From NCBI RefSeq assembly GCF_040683095.1, contig NZ_JBFBCI010000045.1:1-64000 (forward strand): DNA of 64,000 bases, written 5' to 3'. This DNA comes from Sphaerisporangium sp040683095. GTDB taxonomy: Bacteria > Actinomycetota > Actinomycetes > Streptosporangiales > Streptosporangiaceae. A program made the translations under genes and the position numbers. Of this stretch, positions 38,434-47,820 are shown piece by piece (within the stretch, counting starts at the first letter, position 1; every line of letters begins with the position of its first letter). Under the pieces are notes generated by a model. It had not been told where the DNA came from. It searched no databases and saw nothing but the letters and a program-made list of their open reading frames with translations.

Positions 38434-39461
38434 GGCGTCCCCCTCCTCGGGTTGAAGGTGGACGCCCGCGCCAGCCGGTCGAACAGCTCCCGCTCCTCGC
38501 CGGTGAGGTGGGGCGGGACCATGACGCGGGCCTCGGCGTACAGGTCGCCGGGGGCGCCCTTCGGGTTGGGGAGGCCCCGGCCGCGCAGGCGCAGGCGGCG
38601 GCCGGTCGAGGTGCCCGGCGGCACCTTGACCTTGGCCTCACCTGCGGGGGTGTCGACGGCGACGGTCGCGCCGAGCGCCCCCTCCCACGGGGCGAGCGGC
38701 AGCGGGACGTAGACGTCGCGGCCCTCGACGCGGTAGCGGGGGTCGGAGAGGCGGACGATGAGGTACAGGTCGCCCGCCCGGCCGCCGTCGGTGCCGGTGC
38801 CGCCCTGGCCGGCCAGCCGGATCCGCTGGCCGTCGGTGACCCCGGCGGGGATCATGACCTGGAGCGTCTTCGGCCCGCCCGGGCCCTGGCCCTGTCGCGC
38901 ATGGCCCTGTTGCGCATGGCCCTGTTGCGCATGGATCGTCAGCGAGCGGCGGCCTCCGTGATAGGCCTCGTCCACGGTGAGGGGCAGCTCGACCTCCTGG
39001 TCGGCTCCCGGGGTGGGCCCCCAGCGGCCGCCGTGTCTCCCGCCGCCGAACATGCCGCCGAGGAGGTCGCCCAGGCCGATGTCGATGCCCTCCCCGGAGC
39101 CGAAGCGGAAGCCCCGGCCCTGCCCGGCCGACGCGCGCCCGGCGCGGCCCCACGGCCCGCCGCCGAAGCCCGCTCCGGCTCCCGCGCGCGCCCGGGACCA
39201 GGCGCGGGGGTCGACGTCCTCGGGCACCGACCGCCAGTCGGGGCCGAACGCGTCGTAGCGGCGCCGCTTGTCGGGGTCGGAGAGCACGTCGTAGGCCTCG
39301 GAGACGTCCTTGAATTTCTCCTCGGCCGATGGGTCCTTGTTGACGTCGGGGTGGTAGGTGCGGGCGAGCTTGCGGTACGCGCGCTGGATCTCGTCCTGGT
39401 CGGCCGTCCTCGGCACCCCCAGGGCTTCGTAGTAATCGCTGTAGTAGTCGCGCGCGGCCAT
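38430..39461 (-). CDS. J-domain chaperone of the CbpA type (no zinc finger)
   Basis: 343 residues. The J domain carries the HPD motif in ARTYHPDVNKDPSAEEKFKD near residue 36. A G-rich linker follows (AGAGAGFGGG), then the CTD1/CTD2 client domains (LPLTVDEAYHGG; IPAGVTDGQRIRL). The CxxCxGxG zinc-binding repeats of class A DnaJ are absent, so it is class B/CbpA-like. The linker before CTD1 contains HAQQGHAQQGHARQG, encoded by a three-unit 15-bp repeat. It stimulates DnaK and hands it substrates. It overlaps the CbpM-like gene by 4 bp. Confidence 0.9.
   Translation of the reverse strand: MAARDYYSDYYEALGVPRTADQDEIQRAYRKLARTYHPDVNKDPSAEEKFKDVSEAYDVLSDPDKRRRYDAFGPDWRSVPEDVDPRAWSRARAGAGAGFGGGPWGRAGRASAGQGRGFRFGSGEGIDIGLGDLLGGMFGGGRHGGRWGPTPGADQEVELPLTVDEAYHGGRRSLTIHAQQGHAQQGHARQGQGPGGPKTLQVMIPAGVTDGQRIRLAGQGGTGTDGGRAGDLYLIVRLSDPRYRVEGRDVYVPLPLAPWEGALGATVAVDTPAGEAKVKVPPGTSTGRRLRLRGRGLPNPKGAPGDLYAEARVMVPPHLTGEERELFDRLARASTFNPRRGTP
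38891..38935 (-). repeat. Three-copy 15-bp repeat in the J-protein linker
   Basis: Units at 38891, 38906 and 38921 are near-identical (CCTGTYGCGCATGGM). In frame, they encode HAQQG/HARQG. It may vary in copy number between strains. Confidence 0.8.
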
Positions 39462-39471
39462 CGTCGCCGCC

Positions 39472-40104
39472 TCACTCCGGCGCGGTCGAGACGATCACCG
39501 CCGCCGGGCGGAGCTGCCGCTCGCCCTCCCCGTAGCCGGGGCGCACGGTCTCCATGACCGTCCCCGGGGGCAGCTCGTCGTTCTCGACCGTGCCCATGGC
39601 CTCGTGGAAGGCCGGGTCGAACGGCACCCCGACCTCGTCGTGACGCCGGAACCCGAGCCGGGCGAGGAGCCCGACGGCCTGGTCCCGCACCGCGCGCACG
39701 CCCTCGATGACGGCGGCGTTCACCAGGCGCGACTCCCCTGTGCCCCCCGTATCGCCCGCGTGCCGGAGAGCGAGGTCCAGGTTGTCGACGATCTGCAGCC
39801 AGTCCCGGGTGACGCGGTCGCGCTCGTCGATGCGGATGCGCTCGGCGTCCCTGGCGATGCGCTTGCGGAAGTTGTCCAGCTCGGCGGCGGACCTCAGCCA
39901 GCGGTCCTCCAGCTCGGCGAGCTTCGCCTCCATGTCCTCGACCGGCGACCCCACGGAGTTCTCGGAGGTCTCAGGGGGCTCGGTCTCGGAGGTCCGCGAG
40001 GTCCCGGCGCCGGACCCCGGCGGCTCCGGGGGCTCGACGGGCCCAGCGGGCTCGGCGGGTCCGGCCCGTGTCGCCCTGGGCGCCTCGTCGTGTTGATCAG
40101 CCAT
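39472..40104 (-). CDS. grpE: GrpE nucleotide exchange factor
   Basis: 210 residues from ATG at 40104. A low-complexity acidic/proline N-terminus (PAEPAGPVEPPEPPG) precedes the GrpE coiled coil (LEDRWLRSAAELDNFRKRI), and the C-terminal beta domain ends FHEAMGTVENDELPPGTVME. GrpE releases ADP from DnaK. It lies between dnaK (stop at 40207, about 100 bp) and the J-protein gene (10 bp) in one operon. Length is normal for actinobacteria. Confidence 0.93.
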   Translation of the reverse strand: MADQHDEAPRATRAGPAEPAGPVEPPEPPGSGAGTSRTSETEPPETSENSVGSPVEDMEAKLAELEDRWLRSAAELDNFRKRIARDAERIRIDERDRVTRDWLQIVDNLDLALRHAGDTGGTGESRLVNAAVIEGVRAVRDQAVGLLARLGFRRHDEVGVPFDPAFHEAMGTVENDELPPGTVMETVRPGYGEGERQLRPAAVIVSTAPE

Positions 40105-40206
40105 GTCAGCCCACGCCCGTCCAGTCGATGCGTGCCGGCGGCGCGACCCCTGCCTACGCACGCCCGATATTTGCTGATATAAGCCCTATGTCCGTTCAGC
40201 GGGCCC

Positions 40207-42096
40207 TCAATCGGATGTCGTGAACTCCGCGTCGATGACGTCGTCCTGCCCGCCGCCGGTCCCGCCCTGCCGCCGGCCCCCCGCGCCCGCGGTCTCGCCC
40301 CGCGGCGACACGGCGCTCAGCGAGTGGTAGATCTGCTGGAGCTCGGAGCTCAGGTCGCGCAGCCGCTGGGTCGGGGCCTCCTCCTTGATGGCCTGCCGCG
40401 CGTCGGCGACGAGCTGCTCGGCGCGGGCCTTCTCGTGCACGGGCACCGCGTCCCCCAGCTCGGTGAGCCTGCGCTCCACCTGGTAGGCCACCGAGTCCAG
40501 CTCGTTCCTCGCGTCGATCGCCTCGCGGTGCCGCTGATCCTCGCTGCGGTGCTCCTCCGCGTCGCGCACCATACGGTCGATCTCGCTCTTGTCCAGGTTG
40601 GAGCTCTCGCTGATGGTGATCCGCTGCTCGCCGCCGGTGTCCTTGTCCTTGGCGGTGACGTTGAGGATGCCGTTGGCGTCCACGTCGAAGGTGACCTCGA
40701 CCTGCGGCACGCCCCGCGGCGCGGGCCGGATGTTCTCCAGCCGGAACCGCCCGAGCGCCCGGTTGTCGGCCGCCCGCCCCCGCTCGCCCTGCAGGACGAC
40801 CACGTCCACGGCGCTCTGGTCGTCCTCGGCCGTGCTGAAGGTCTCGGTGCGGCGGGCCGGGATGGTGGTGTTGCGCTCCAGGACCTTGGTCATCACGCCG
40901 CCGAGCGTCTCGATGCCGAGCGACAGGGGCGTGACGTCGAGCAGCAGGACGTCCTTGACCTCGCCCTTGAGGACCCCGGCCTGGGTCGCGGCGCCGTCCG
41001 CCACGACCTCGTCCGGGTTGACGGTCATGTTCGGTTCCTTGCCGCCGGTGAGGCGGCGCACGATGTTCTGCACGGCCGGCATGCGGGTGGAGCCGCCGAC
41101 CAGGATGATCTCGTCGAGGTCGTCGGCCGTCAGCTTGGCGTCCTCCATGGCCTGCTTCACCGGGCCCATGGTGCGTTCCACCAGATCGCGGGTGATCTCC
41201 TCGAACGTCGAGCGCATCAGGGTGGTGTTGAGGTGCTTCGGCCCGTTCGCGTCCGCCGTGATGAACGGCAGGCCGACCGTCGTCTGGGTCACCGACGACA
41301 GCTCCACCTTGGCCTTCTCGGCCGCCTCGAACAGCCGCTGGAGCGCCTGCGGGTCCCGGCGCAGGTCGATGCCCTCCTGGCGCTGGAACTCGTCGGCGAG
41401 GTGGTCCACAATGCGCCGGTCGAAGTCGTCGCCGCCGAGGTGGGTGTCGCCCGCGGTGGCCCGTACCTCGATCACGCCTTCCCCGATGTCGAGGACGCTG
41501 ACGTCGAACGTCCCGCCGCCGAGGTCGAAGACCAGGACGGTCTCGCTGCCCTTCTTGTCCAGGCCGTAGGCGAGCGCCGCCGCCGTCGGCTCGTTGATGA
41601 TCCGCATGACCTCCAGGCCGGCGATCTTCCCCGCGTCGCGGGTGGCGTGCCGCTGGGCGTCGTTGAAGTAGGCGGGGACGGTGATGACGGCCTCGGTGAT
41701 CTTCTCGCCGAGGAACTTGGAGGCGTCCTGGACGAGCTTGCGCAGGATCAGCGCCGAGATCTCCTCCGGCGCGTACGGCTTGTCCCTGACCTTGAACCGG
41801 ACGGCCCCCTCGGGCCCGGGCACCACGTCGAACGACACGGCGTTGATCTCGCTCTGCACCTCGTCGTAGCGGCGTCCGATGAAGCGCTTGACCGAGTAGA
41901 TCGTGCCCTTGGGGTTGAGGATGGCCTGGCGGCGGGCGAGCTGGCCCACCAGGCGCTCGCCGGTTTCGGTGAAGGCCACCACCGACGGCGTGGTCCGCTG
42001 GCCCTCCGCGTTGGGTATGACGGCCGGCTGCCCGTCCTCCGTCGTCGCGATGACGGAGTTGGTCGTACCGAGATCGATTCCGACTGCCTTGGCCAT
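40207..42096 (-). CDS. dnaK: Hsp70 chaperone DnaK
   Basis: 629 residues from ATG at 42096, with GGGGAGG just upstream. The Hsp70 signatures GIDLGTTNSVIA, VFDLGGGTFDVSVL and ILVGGSTRMPAVQ are all visible; the substrate-binding domain and helical lid follow, ending GQDDVIDAEFTTSD. It is the first gene of dnaK-grpE-cbpA-cbpM-clpB. It sits head to head with the LuxR gene. Because the J protein lacks a zinc finger, this set is probably an accessory DnaK system; the housekeeping copy would be elsewhere. Confidence 0.94.
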   Translation of the reverse strand: MAKAVGIDLGTTNSVIATTEDGQPAVIPNAEGQRTTPSVVAFTETGERLVGQLARRQAILNPKGTIYSVKRFIGRRYDEVQSEINAVSFDVVPGPEGAVRFKVRDKPYAPEEISALILRKLVQDASKFLGEKITEAVITVPAYFNDAQRHATRDAGKIAGLEVMRIINEPTAAALAYGLDKKGSETVLVFDLGGGTFDVSVLDIGEGVIEVRATAGDTHLGGDDFDRRIVDHLADEFQRQEGIDLRRDPQALQRLFEAAEKAKVELSSVTQTTVGLPFITADANGPKHLNTTLMRSTFEEITRDLVERTMGPVKQAMEDAKLTADDLDEIILVGGSTRMPAVQNIVRRLTGGKEPNMTVNPDEVVADGAATQAGVLKGEVKDVLLLDVTPLSLGIETLGGVMTKVLERNTTIPARRTETFSTAEDDQSAVDVVVLQGERGRAADNRALGRFRLENIRPAPRGVPQVEVTFDVDANGILNVTAKDKDTGGEQRITISESSNLDKSEIDRMVRDAEEHRSEDQRHREAIDARNELDSVAYQVERRLTELGDAVPVHEKARAEQLVADARQAIKEEAPTQRLRDLSSELQQIYHSLSAVSPRGETAGAGGRRQGGTGGGQDDVIDAEFTTSD

Positions 42097-42222
42097 TGCG
42101 CCCTCCCCATATGGCTCCCGCTGGCTTCCGCGACTTCCCCGGTCCCGTGACCCCCCGGTCGCGTGCACGCTGACGCGGCGGGGCCGCCCCGCGCGACCCC
42201 ACGAACGCCCACATACGACATT

Positions 42223-42238
42223 GGTCGGCGAAACGACC
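42223..42238. promoter_or_regulatory. Short inverted repeat in the dnaK promoter region
   Basis: GGTCG-GCGAAA-CGACC at 42223-42238, about 130 bp ahead of dnaK and 90 bp ahead of the divergent LuxR start. It is not the standard HAIR element (CTTGAGT-N7-ACTCAAG), which I did not find here. Weak evidence. Confidence 0.25.
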
Positions 42239-42327
42239 GGGCACATCCTTCAACCTGGTAGGAAAGCCCAGCTCAGCCCATGTGTACGGTGGAGGAAAAC
42301 GGACGGACCCCGCGAGCGGGGGGAGGC

Positions 42328-44658
42328 ATGCGCGGACGCGATTCACGACCGCCTGGGCCCGAATGGCACACCGTCACCCGGCTGCTGACGGCGGCCCGGA
42401 CGGGCAAGGGCGGCACGCTTCTGGTCGAGGGCGGGCCGGGAACGGGCAAGAGCGCCCTGCTCGCCGAGGCGGCCGCGCGGGCGTCCCGGGAGGGTTTCCT
42501 GGCGATCAGCGGCGGGGCCGAGCGGCTCGGCGAGTTCGTCCCTCTGGCGCCACTGCTCCGGGCCCTGGACGAGCCACCCGTCGGCGAGTTCCTCGACGAC
42601 GAGGCGCCGGGCGACTGGCGCGACCCCCGGCTCCACCTGCTGGAACGGCTGCGGACGCGGCTGGAGAAGGCCGCGTCCACCCGGCCGGTGCTCGTCTGCC
42701 TGGACGACCTGCAGTGGGCAGGCCACGACACGCTCGCGGCGCTGCGGACGCTCCACTGGGAGCTGGCGCACGCGCCCTTGGTGTGGCTGCTCGCCCGGCG
42801 CACGGGCATCGCCGAGACCCCCGGCCCGCGGCCGGACGAGGACGCGCGGCGCCTGTTCGACGTGCTGGAACGGGACGGGGCGGCGCGCGCCGCGCTGGGG
42901 CCGCTGGACGAGGAGGCGGTGGCCGCGCTGACGTCCGACCTGCTCGGCGCGGCGCCGGACCCGGACGTGCTCGCGCTCGCCGCGAGCGCCGGGGGCAACC
43001 CGCACCTGCTCACCGAACTGCTGACCGGCCTGCGCGAGGAGGGCGCCGTCGAGGTCGCGTGCGGGCGCGCCCGGCTGCTGTCCGACCGGCCGCCCGAGCG
43101 GGTCCTCGCCGTCGCGCGCGCGATGCTCGACGGTCTCGGCCGCGAGACCCGGCTGCTCGTCGAGACGGCGGCCGTCCTCGGCCGCACGTTCCGCGCCGAG
43201 GACGCGGCCGAGCTGGCGGGGACGGACGCGGCGACGCTGCTGCCCGCGTTCGAGGAGGCGCTGGACGCGGGCGTCCTCACGGCCGCCGGCGACGAGCTGG
43301 AGTTCCGGCACGAGCTGATGTGGCGGGCGGTCGCCGAGGGGCTGCCCGCGCCTGTGCGCAACGCGCTGCGCCACCAGGCCGGGAGGGTCCTGCTCGGCCG
43401 GGGCGGCCCGGCGGTGTGGGCGGCCGGGGACGGGCGCGGCGAGGGCGTGGTCGCCGGGGCCATGGTGGTGCTGGCCGTGATCCGGTGGGAGTCGGGCCGT
43501 CTCGCCGAGGGGCTCCGGCTGGCCAGGGAGGCCGTGCGGCGGGCGGACAGGGGCCCGGCGCCCCGGACGCATCCGCGCCTGGCCCTGGCCTCGATGCTGG
43601 CCGACTCGCGCCTGCCCGACGAGGCGCGGGCGGTGGTCGAGGAGGCCGGCCGGGAGGCCGACGCGCTGGGACAGGTCGCGTGGGCGGCGGGTCCGGCCGC
43701 CGTACGGGCGCGCGTGGAGCTGGTCGCGGGCCGGTTGGACGGGGCCGCCGCGCAGGCCCGGGCCGCCCTCGACCTCGCCGACGGCCTCGGCAGGCGCCTG
43801 TTCGGCCCGCTCGCCGAATCCGTGCTCGCCACCGTGGCGCTGCGCCGGGGCGACGTGAGCGGGGCCTGCCGGCACGCCGAGGCGTCGCGGGAGCCGCCGG
43901 GCTCCGGGACGGTCACGCCCGCGTGGTGCGCGATCGTCGCCGCCCAGGCCACCGAGGCGCGTGACGGCCCGGTGGAGGCGGCCAAGCTCGTGGCGCACCT
44001 CTACTCCGGTGCCCGGGAGGCGCGCAGAGTGCTGGCCGGCGAGCCCGACGCCGCGTCCTGGCTGGTCAGGCTGGCCCTCGCCGCCGGGGACCGCGCGGGC
44101 GCCGAGGTGGTGACGGCCGCGTCCGAGAACCTCGCGGCCCGCAACCCCGGGTTCGCCGCCGCCGGCGCCGCGGCCCTGCACGCCCGCGGGCTGCTCGACC
44201 GCGACGCGGAGGCGCTACGGGCCGCCTGCGAGAGCGGCGGCGACCCGTGGGCGCGGGCGTCGGCGGCCGAGGACCTCGGGGTGGAGCTCGCCGGCCGGGA
44301 CGACCGTCCGGGGGCCGTGCGCGCGCTGGAACGGGCGCTCGCCCGCTACGAGGAGGCCGAGGCGGTCAGGGACGCGGCGCGCGTGCGCCGCGGGCTGCGC
44401 GAGATGGGGGTGCGCCACCGGCACTGGGCGACCGCCGACCGGCCGGTGTCCGGCTGGGCGAGCCTGACCGACACCGAGCGCACGGTCGCGCTGCTGGTCA
44501 CCGAGGGGTGGACGAACCGGCAGGTGGCCGACCAGATGTTCATCAGTGTGCACACTGTGGCGTTCCATCTGCGCCAGATCTTCCGCAAGCTGGGCGTCGG
44601 CTCCCGGGTCGAGCTGACCCGCCTGGCCCTGGAAGAGGGGCGCACCCTCGAACGCTAG
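42328..44658 (+). CDS. Large LuxR-family regulator with AAA ATPase domain
   Basis: 776 residues from ATG at 42328 (or 792 from ATG at 42280, which lacks a ribosome binding site). An N-terminal STAND/AAA-16 ATPase has Walker A LLVEGGPGTGKSALLAEAA and Walker B LVCLDDLQWAG; a long helical TPR-like region follows. The C-terminal LuxR helix-turn-helix is LTDTERTVALLVTEGWTNRQ...ISVHTVAFHLRQIFRKLG. Such LAL regulators control antibiotic or carbon pathways in actinomycetes, but no target gene is obvious here. It is divergent from dnaK and followed by convergent small genes. Confidence 0.9.
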   Translation: MRGRDSRPPGPEWHTVTRLLTAARTGKGGTLLVEGGPGTGKSALLAEAAARASREGFLAISGGAERLGEFVPLAPLLRALDEPPVGEFLDDEAPGDWRDPRLHLLERLRTRLEKAASTRPVLVCLDDLQWAGHDTLAALRTLHWELAHAPLVWLLARRTGIAETPGPRPDEDARRLFDVLERDGAARAALGPLDEEAVAALTSDLLGAAPDPDVLALAASAGGNPHLLTELLTGLREEGAVEVACGRARLLSDRPPERVLAVARAMLDGLGRETRLLVETAAVLGRTFRAEDAAELAGTDAATLLPAFEEALDAGVLTAAGDELEFRHELMWRAVAEGLPAPVRNALRHQAGRVLLGRGGPAVWAAGDGRGEGVVAGAMVVLAVIRWESGRLAEGLRLAREAVRRADRGPAPRTHPRLALASMLADSRLPDEARAVVEEAGREADALGQVAWAAGPAAVRARVELVAGRLDGAAAQARAALDLADGLGRRLFGPLAESVLATVALRRGDVSGACRHAEASREPPGSGTVTPAWCAIVAAQATEARDGPVEAAKLVAHLYSGAREARRVLAGEPDAASWLVRLALAAGDRAGAEVVTAASENLAARNPGFAAAGAAALHARGLLDRDAEALRAACESGGDPWARASAAEDLGVELAGRDDRPGAVRALERALARYEEAEAVRDAARVRRGLREMGVRHRHWATADRPVSGWASLTDTERTVALLVTEGWTNRQVADQMFISVHTVAFHLRQIFRKLGVGSRVELTRLALEEGRTLER

Positions 44659-44682
44659 GGGTCCGGCCGCGCGAGACCGGGG

Positions 44683-45180
44683 TCAGGCGGAGGCGCGGCG
44701 CTGGTGGAGGGTCGCGGGGGTGGTGAAGGCGGCCCAGACGAGCTTGCCCCGGCCGTCGAACAGGCGCCAGCCCCAGGAGCAGCTCAGGCTCTCGACCAGG
44801 CGCAGGCCGCGGCCGGTCTCGGCGAAGTAGTCGGCGTCGGTGACGACGGGCGGGCGGTCGGTGGGGTCGGCGACCACGCACACCAGGTGGGAGGCGTGGT
44901 GGAGCAGGCGGATGCGGGTCGGCTCGCCCGCGTGCCGGACCGCGTTGGTGACCAGCTCGGAGATGACCACGCGCGCGTCGTAGGACAGCTCCCCGAGACC
45001 CCAGTCGCTCAGCGTGGCGACGGTGAAGTCGCGCGCGGTCTTGATCGACGTGCCGGTGCGCCCCAGCCCGGAGAGCTCCGCGTCCACCGGCTCCCACAGG
45101 TTGTACTCCATCGTCGGCAGGAGCCACCAGGGAGCCTCACCCCGTACCACGTTCTGCCGGCGTACCAGGTGTGCGGTCAT
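44683..45180 (-). CDS. RsbW-like ATP-binding regulatory protein
   Basis: 165 residues with the GHKL motifs: N-box VISELVTNAVRHAG, G1 VCVVADPTDRPP, and G2 ETGRGLRLVESLS. It is the ATPase half of a divergent pair with the XRE-DUF5753 gene at 45444, the same layout as 12161-13708. Cytoplasmic; probable regulatory kinase or sequestering factor. Start ATG at 45180. Confidence 0.85.
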   Translation of the reverse strand: MTAHLVRRQNVVRGEAPWWLLPTMEYNLWEPVDAELSGLGRTGTSIKTARDFTVATLSDWGLGELSYDARVVISELVTNAVRHAGEPTRIRLLHHASHLVCVVADPTDRPPVVTDADYFAETGRGLRLVESLSCSWGWRLFDGRGKLVWAAFTTPATLHQRRASA

Positions 45181-45443
45181 CGGGATCCTCGCTACGTTGG
45201 GCCGTTGGCGCGGTCGGGGGCATGACGTGGGAGGTCAATCTTTCTTCACTGGGCGTACGGGTGCAAGAGCAGATGCACGTGCAGATCGAATTTTCTCCAA
45301 CAAAATCCCGACAGCTACCCCTATGACGTGCACATAACGGCATCAGTGTGAGAAATGCCGCCATCACCCGCTGTGTACGTCGCTCGACGAGGGATGAGAC
45401 ACTGGCGCGTCAATCACTGATCCACGGCTCTCAGGGAGCTCCC

Positions 45444-46352
45444 ATGACGTCGGCGCCCGGTCCCGAACACCGGCCAGAGGACAACGATGTCCTCGCCTAC
45501 TCACGGGGCGGTCCCACCGTGCTCCGGATCCTCCTCGGCGCCCAGCTCCGCCGCCTGCGCACCGCCCGCGACATCAGCCGCGAGGAGGCGGGCCACGCCA
45601 TCCGCGCCTCGCACGCCAAGATCAGCCGCCTTGAGCTCGGCAGGGTCGGGTTCAAGACCCGCGACGTCGCCGACCTGCTGACCCTCTACGGCGTGACCGA
45701 CCCCGGCGAGCGGAGCACGTTCGTCGCCCTCGCCGCCCAGGCCAACGCCCCCGGCTGGTGGCACAAGTTCAGCGACCTGCTCCCCACGTGGTTCGAGCTG
45801 TACGTCGGGCTGGAGGAGGCCGCCTCCATCATCCGCACCTACGAGATCCAGTTCATCCCGGGCCTCGTCCAGACCGAGGACTACGCCCGCGAGATCATCA
45901 AGCTCGGCCACGCCAACGCGAGCGCCGAGGAGATCGACCGCCGCATCGCGCTGCGGATGACCCGGCAGGAGCGCATGACCGGCCCGGACGGGCCGCGGCT
46001 GTGGGCCCTGGTGGACGAGGCCGCGCTGCGCCGCCCGCTCGGCGGCCGCGCGATCATGCGCGCCCAGGTCGACCGGCTCCTGGAACTGATCGAGATCCCC
46101 ACCGTCACCGTCCAGGTCATCCCGTTCGGTCACGGCGGGCACGCGGCGGCGGGCGGCCCGTTCACGATCCTGCGCTTCGCTGAGCCCGAGCTTCCCGACG
46201 TCGTCTACATGGAGCAGCTCACCAGCGCGCTCTACCTCGACAAGCGCGAGGAGACCGACCCCTACATGCGGGTGATGGACCGGCTGTGCGTCGAGGCCGC
46301 CACGGCGTCGGAGTCGCGGCGCTTCCTCACCACCCTGCGCGACGAGATCTAG
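45444..46352 (+). CDS. XRE-family regulator with DUF5753 domain
   Basis: 302 residues from ATG at 45444, with AGGGAG at 45433-45438. The XRE helix-turn-helix is LGAQLRRLRTARDISREEAG...ASHAKISRLELGRVG (residues about 31-70), and the DUF5753 part includes LEEAASIIRTYEIQFIPGLVQTEDYA and IEIPTVTVQVIPFG. There is no DUF397 gene beside it, unlike the copy at 12161. It faces the RsbW-like ATPase across about 260 bp of promoter DNA (45181-45443), in which I found no other gene. Confidence 0.88.
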   Translation: MTSAPGPEHRPEDNDVLAYSRGGPTVLRILLGAQLRRLRTARDISREEAGHAIRASHAKISRLELGRVGFKTRDVADLLTLYGVTDPGERSTFVALAAQANAPGWWHKFSDLLPTWFELYVGLEEAASIIRTYEIQFIPGLVQTEDYAREIIKLGHANASAEEIDRRIALRMTRQERMTGPDGPRLWALVDEAALRRPLGGRAIMRAQVDRLLELIEIPTVTVQVIPFGHGGHAAAGGPFTILRFAEPELPDVVYMEQLTSALYLDKREETDPYMRVMDRLCVEAATASESRRFLTTLRDEI

Positions 46353-46391
46353 CCGAGGTCCAGGCGGCCCCAAGAGCCCCGTGCCAGAGGG

Positions 46392-47669
46392 TCAGAGCTT
46401 CACCGGGAGGCGGGCGAGCCTCCAGGAACCGGGCATCGGCTGGCGCTCCAGGTCGGCGGGGTCGACGGCCAGCGACAGGTCGGGGAAGCGCCGCAGCAGG
46501 GCCTCGAACGCGACCTCCCCCTCCTGGCGCGCCAGCGCCGCGCCGAGGCAGTAGTGCAGCCCGTACCCGAAACCGACGTGGGTCTCCTTGCGCCCGGCAT
46601 CCGGCTCGCGGGTGATGTCGAGGCGTTCGGGGTCGTCGAACGCGCGCGGGTCGTGGTTGGCTCCCACCAGGACGGCCATCACGGTCTCGCCCTTGCGCAC
46701 CGGCATGCCGCCGACCGTGAGGTCCTCGGTCGCGTACCGCATGCGGGTGGCCTGCACCGGGCCGCACCAGCGCATCAGCTCGTGGACGGCGCGCGGCGTC
46801 AGCGCCGGGTCGCTCCTGAGCAGGGCGAGCTGGCCGGGGTGGGTGAGCAGCGCGGCGGTGCCGTTGCCGATCAGGTGGGCGGTCGTCTCGTGCCCGGCCA
46901 GGACCAGCGTGAGCACGAGCGTGACCATCTCGGTGTCGCTGAGCCGGTCGCCGTCCTCGTCGTGCGCGCGGATGAGCCCGGTCAGCAGGTCGCCGGTCGG
47001 CGCGGCGCGGCGGCGGTCGATCAGCTCGTGGATGTGCGCCACCATCTCGCGCAGGGCGTCTCCCATGCCGCCGTTCTCCAGCGTGACCAGCGCCTTGCCC
47101 CACGCCCGCCACCGCGGGCGGTCCTCCTCGGGGATGCCCACCAGCTCACAGATGACGGTGATGGGCAGCGGGTAGGCGAAGTGCTCGATCAGGTCGGCGA
47201 CGCCGTCCTCGGCCGTGGCCGCCAGCCGGTCGAGCAGTTCCTCGGTGATCTGCTCCACGCGGGGCCGCAGCTCGGAGACCCGGCGGGCGGTGAACGCGCG
47301 CGAGACGAGCCTGCGCAGGCGAATGTGGTCGGCGCCGTCGGCGTCCAGGACGCTTTCCAGGACGTACTCGGCCAGGTCGGCGGGGATGCCGCGGGCCCCG
47401 AGCTCCCGCCGGCGGATGTTCTCGACGTCCAGCCCCGGCACGCTGGCCGGGTTGTTCACGAACCGGTGGTCGCCGAGCACCATCTTGACGTCCTCGTACC
47501 GCGTGGCCAGCCACATCGGCGTGCCACGGCCGAAGAACGTGCCCCGGACCAGCGGCGCCTCCTCCCGCAGGCGCCCGTAGCCCGCGAAGGGATCTGCCAT
47601 CAGGCCGGGATCCATGAGGTTGACCGTCACGGGGTCGCGGCCGGTGTCGTCGGCGGCGGGAGTGCCCAT
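46392..47669 (-). CDS. Cytochrome P450
   Basis: 425 residues of a class I bacterial P450. The I-helix oxygen-binding motif is AGHETTAHL, the K-helix ExxR is ELMRW, and the heme loop FGYGLHYCLGAALAR has its cysteine ligand at about C374. ATG at 47669 has an AGGAGG site upstream. No ferredoxin or ferredoxin reductase gene is adjacent. Substrate unknown. It hydroxylates or otherwise oxidises small molecules with electrons from a redox partner. Confidence 0.93.
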   Translation of the reverse strand: MGTPAADDTGRDPVTVNLMDPGLMADPFAGYGRLREEAPLVRGTFFGRGTPMWLATRYEDVKMVLGDHRFVNNPASVPGLDVENIRRRELGARGIPADLAEYVLESVLDADGADHIRLRRLVSRAFTARRVSELRPRVEQITEELLDRLAATAEDGVADLIEHFAYPLPITVICELVGIPEEDRPRWRAWGKALVTLENGGMGDALREMVAHIHELIDRRRAAPTGDLLTGLIRAHDEDGDRLSDTEMVTLVLTLVLAGHETTAHLIGNGTAALLTHPGQLALLRSDPALTPRAVHELMRWCGPVQATRMRYATEDLTVGGMPVRKGETVMAVLVGANHDPRAFDDPERLDITREPDAGRKETHVGFGYGLHYCLGAALARQEGEVAFEALLRRFPDLSLAVDPADLERQPMPGSWRLARLPVKL

Positions 47670-47820
47670 GCTCGCCCTCCTGTGCTGAGGTTTCGCCTGG
47701 TCGGTTCGCCTCGTTCCGGCTCGGCGGGCGGCGGCCCGCGCGGGCGGAGCGCCGGGTGACGAGGGCCCATAGGTTGTGTGTATTCACGCCACGGGCCCGC
47801 CTCAACCCTGTCCGGCGCCG

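Noticed and set aside
42097..42279. Search for a HAIR element (CTTGAGT-N7-ACTCAAG) upstream of dnaK
   Set aside because: No match was seen. GGTTGAAG occurs but without the second half.
42273..44181. Long minus-strand frames opposite the LuxR gene
   Set aside because: Shadows. The plus-strand frame has ATPase and LuxR helix-turn-helix motifs.
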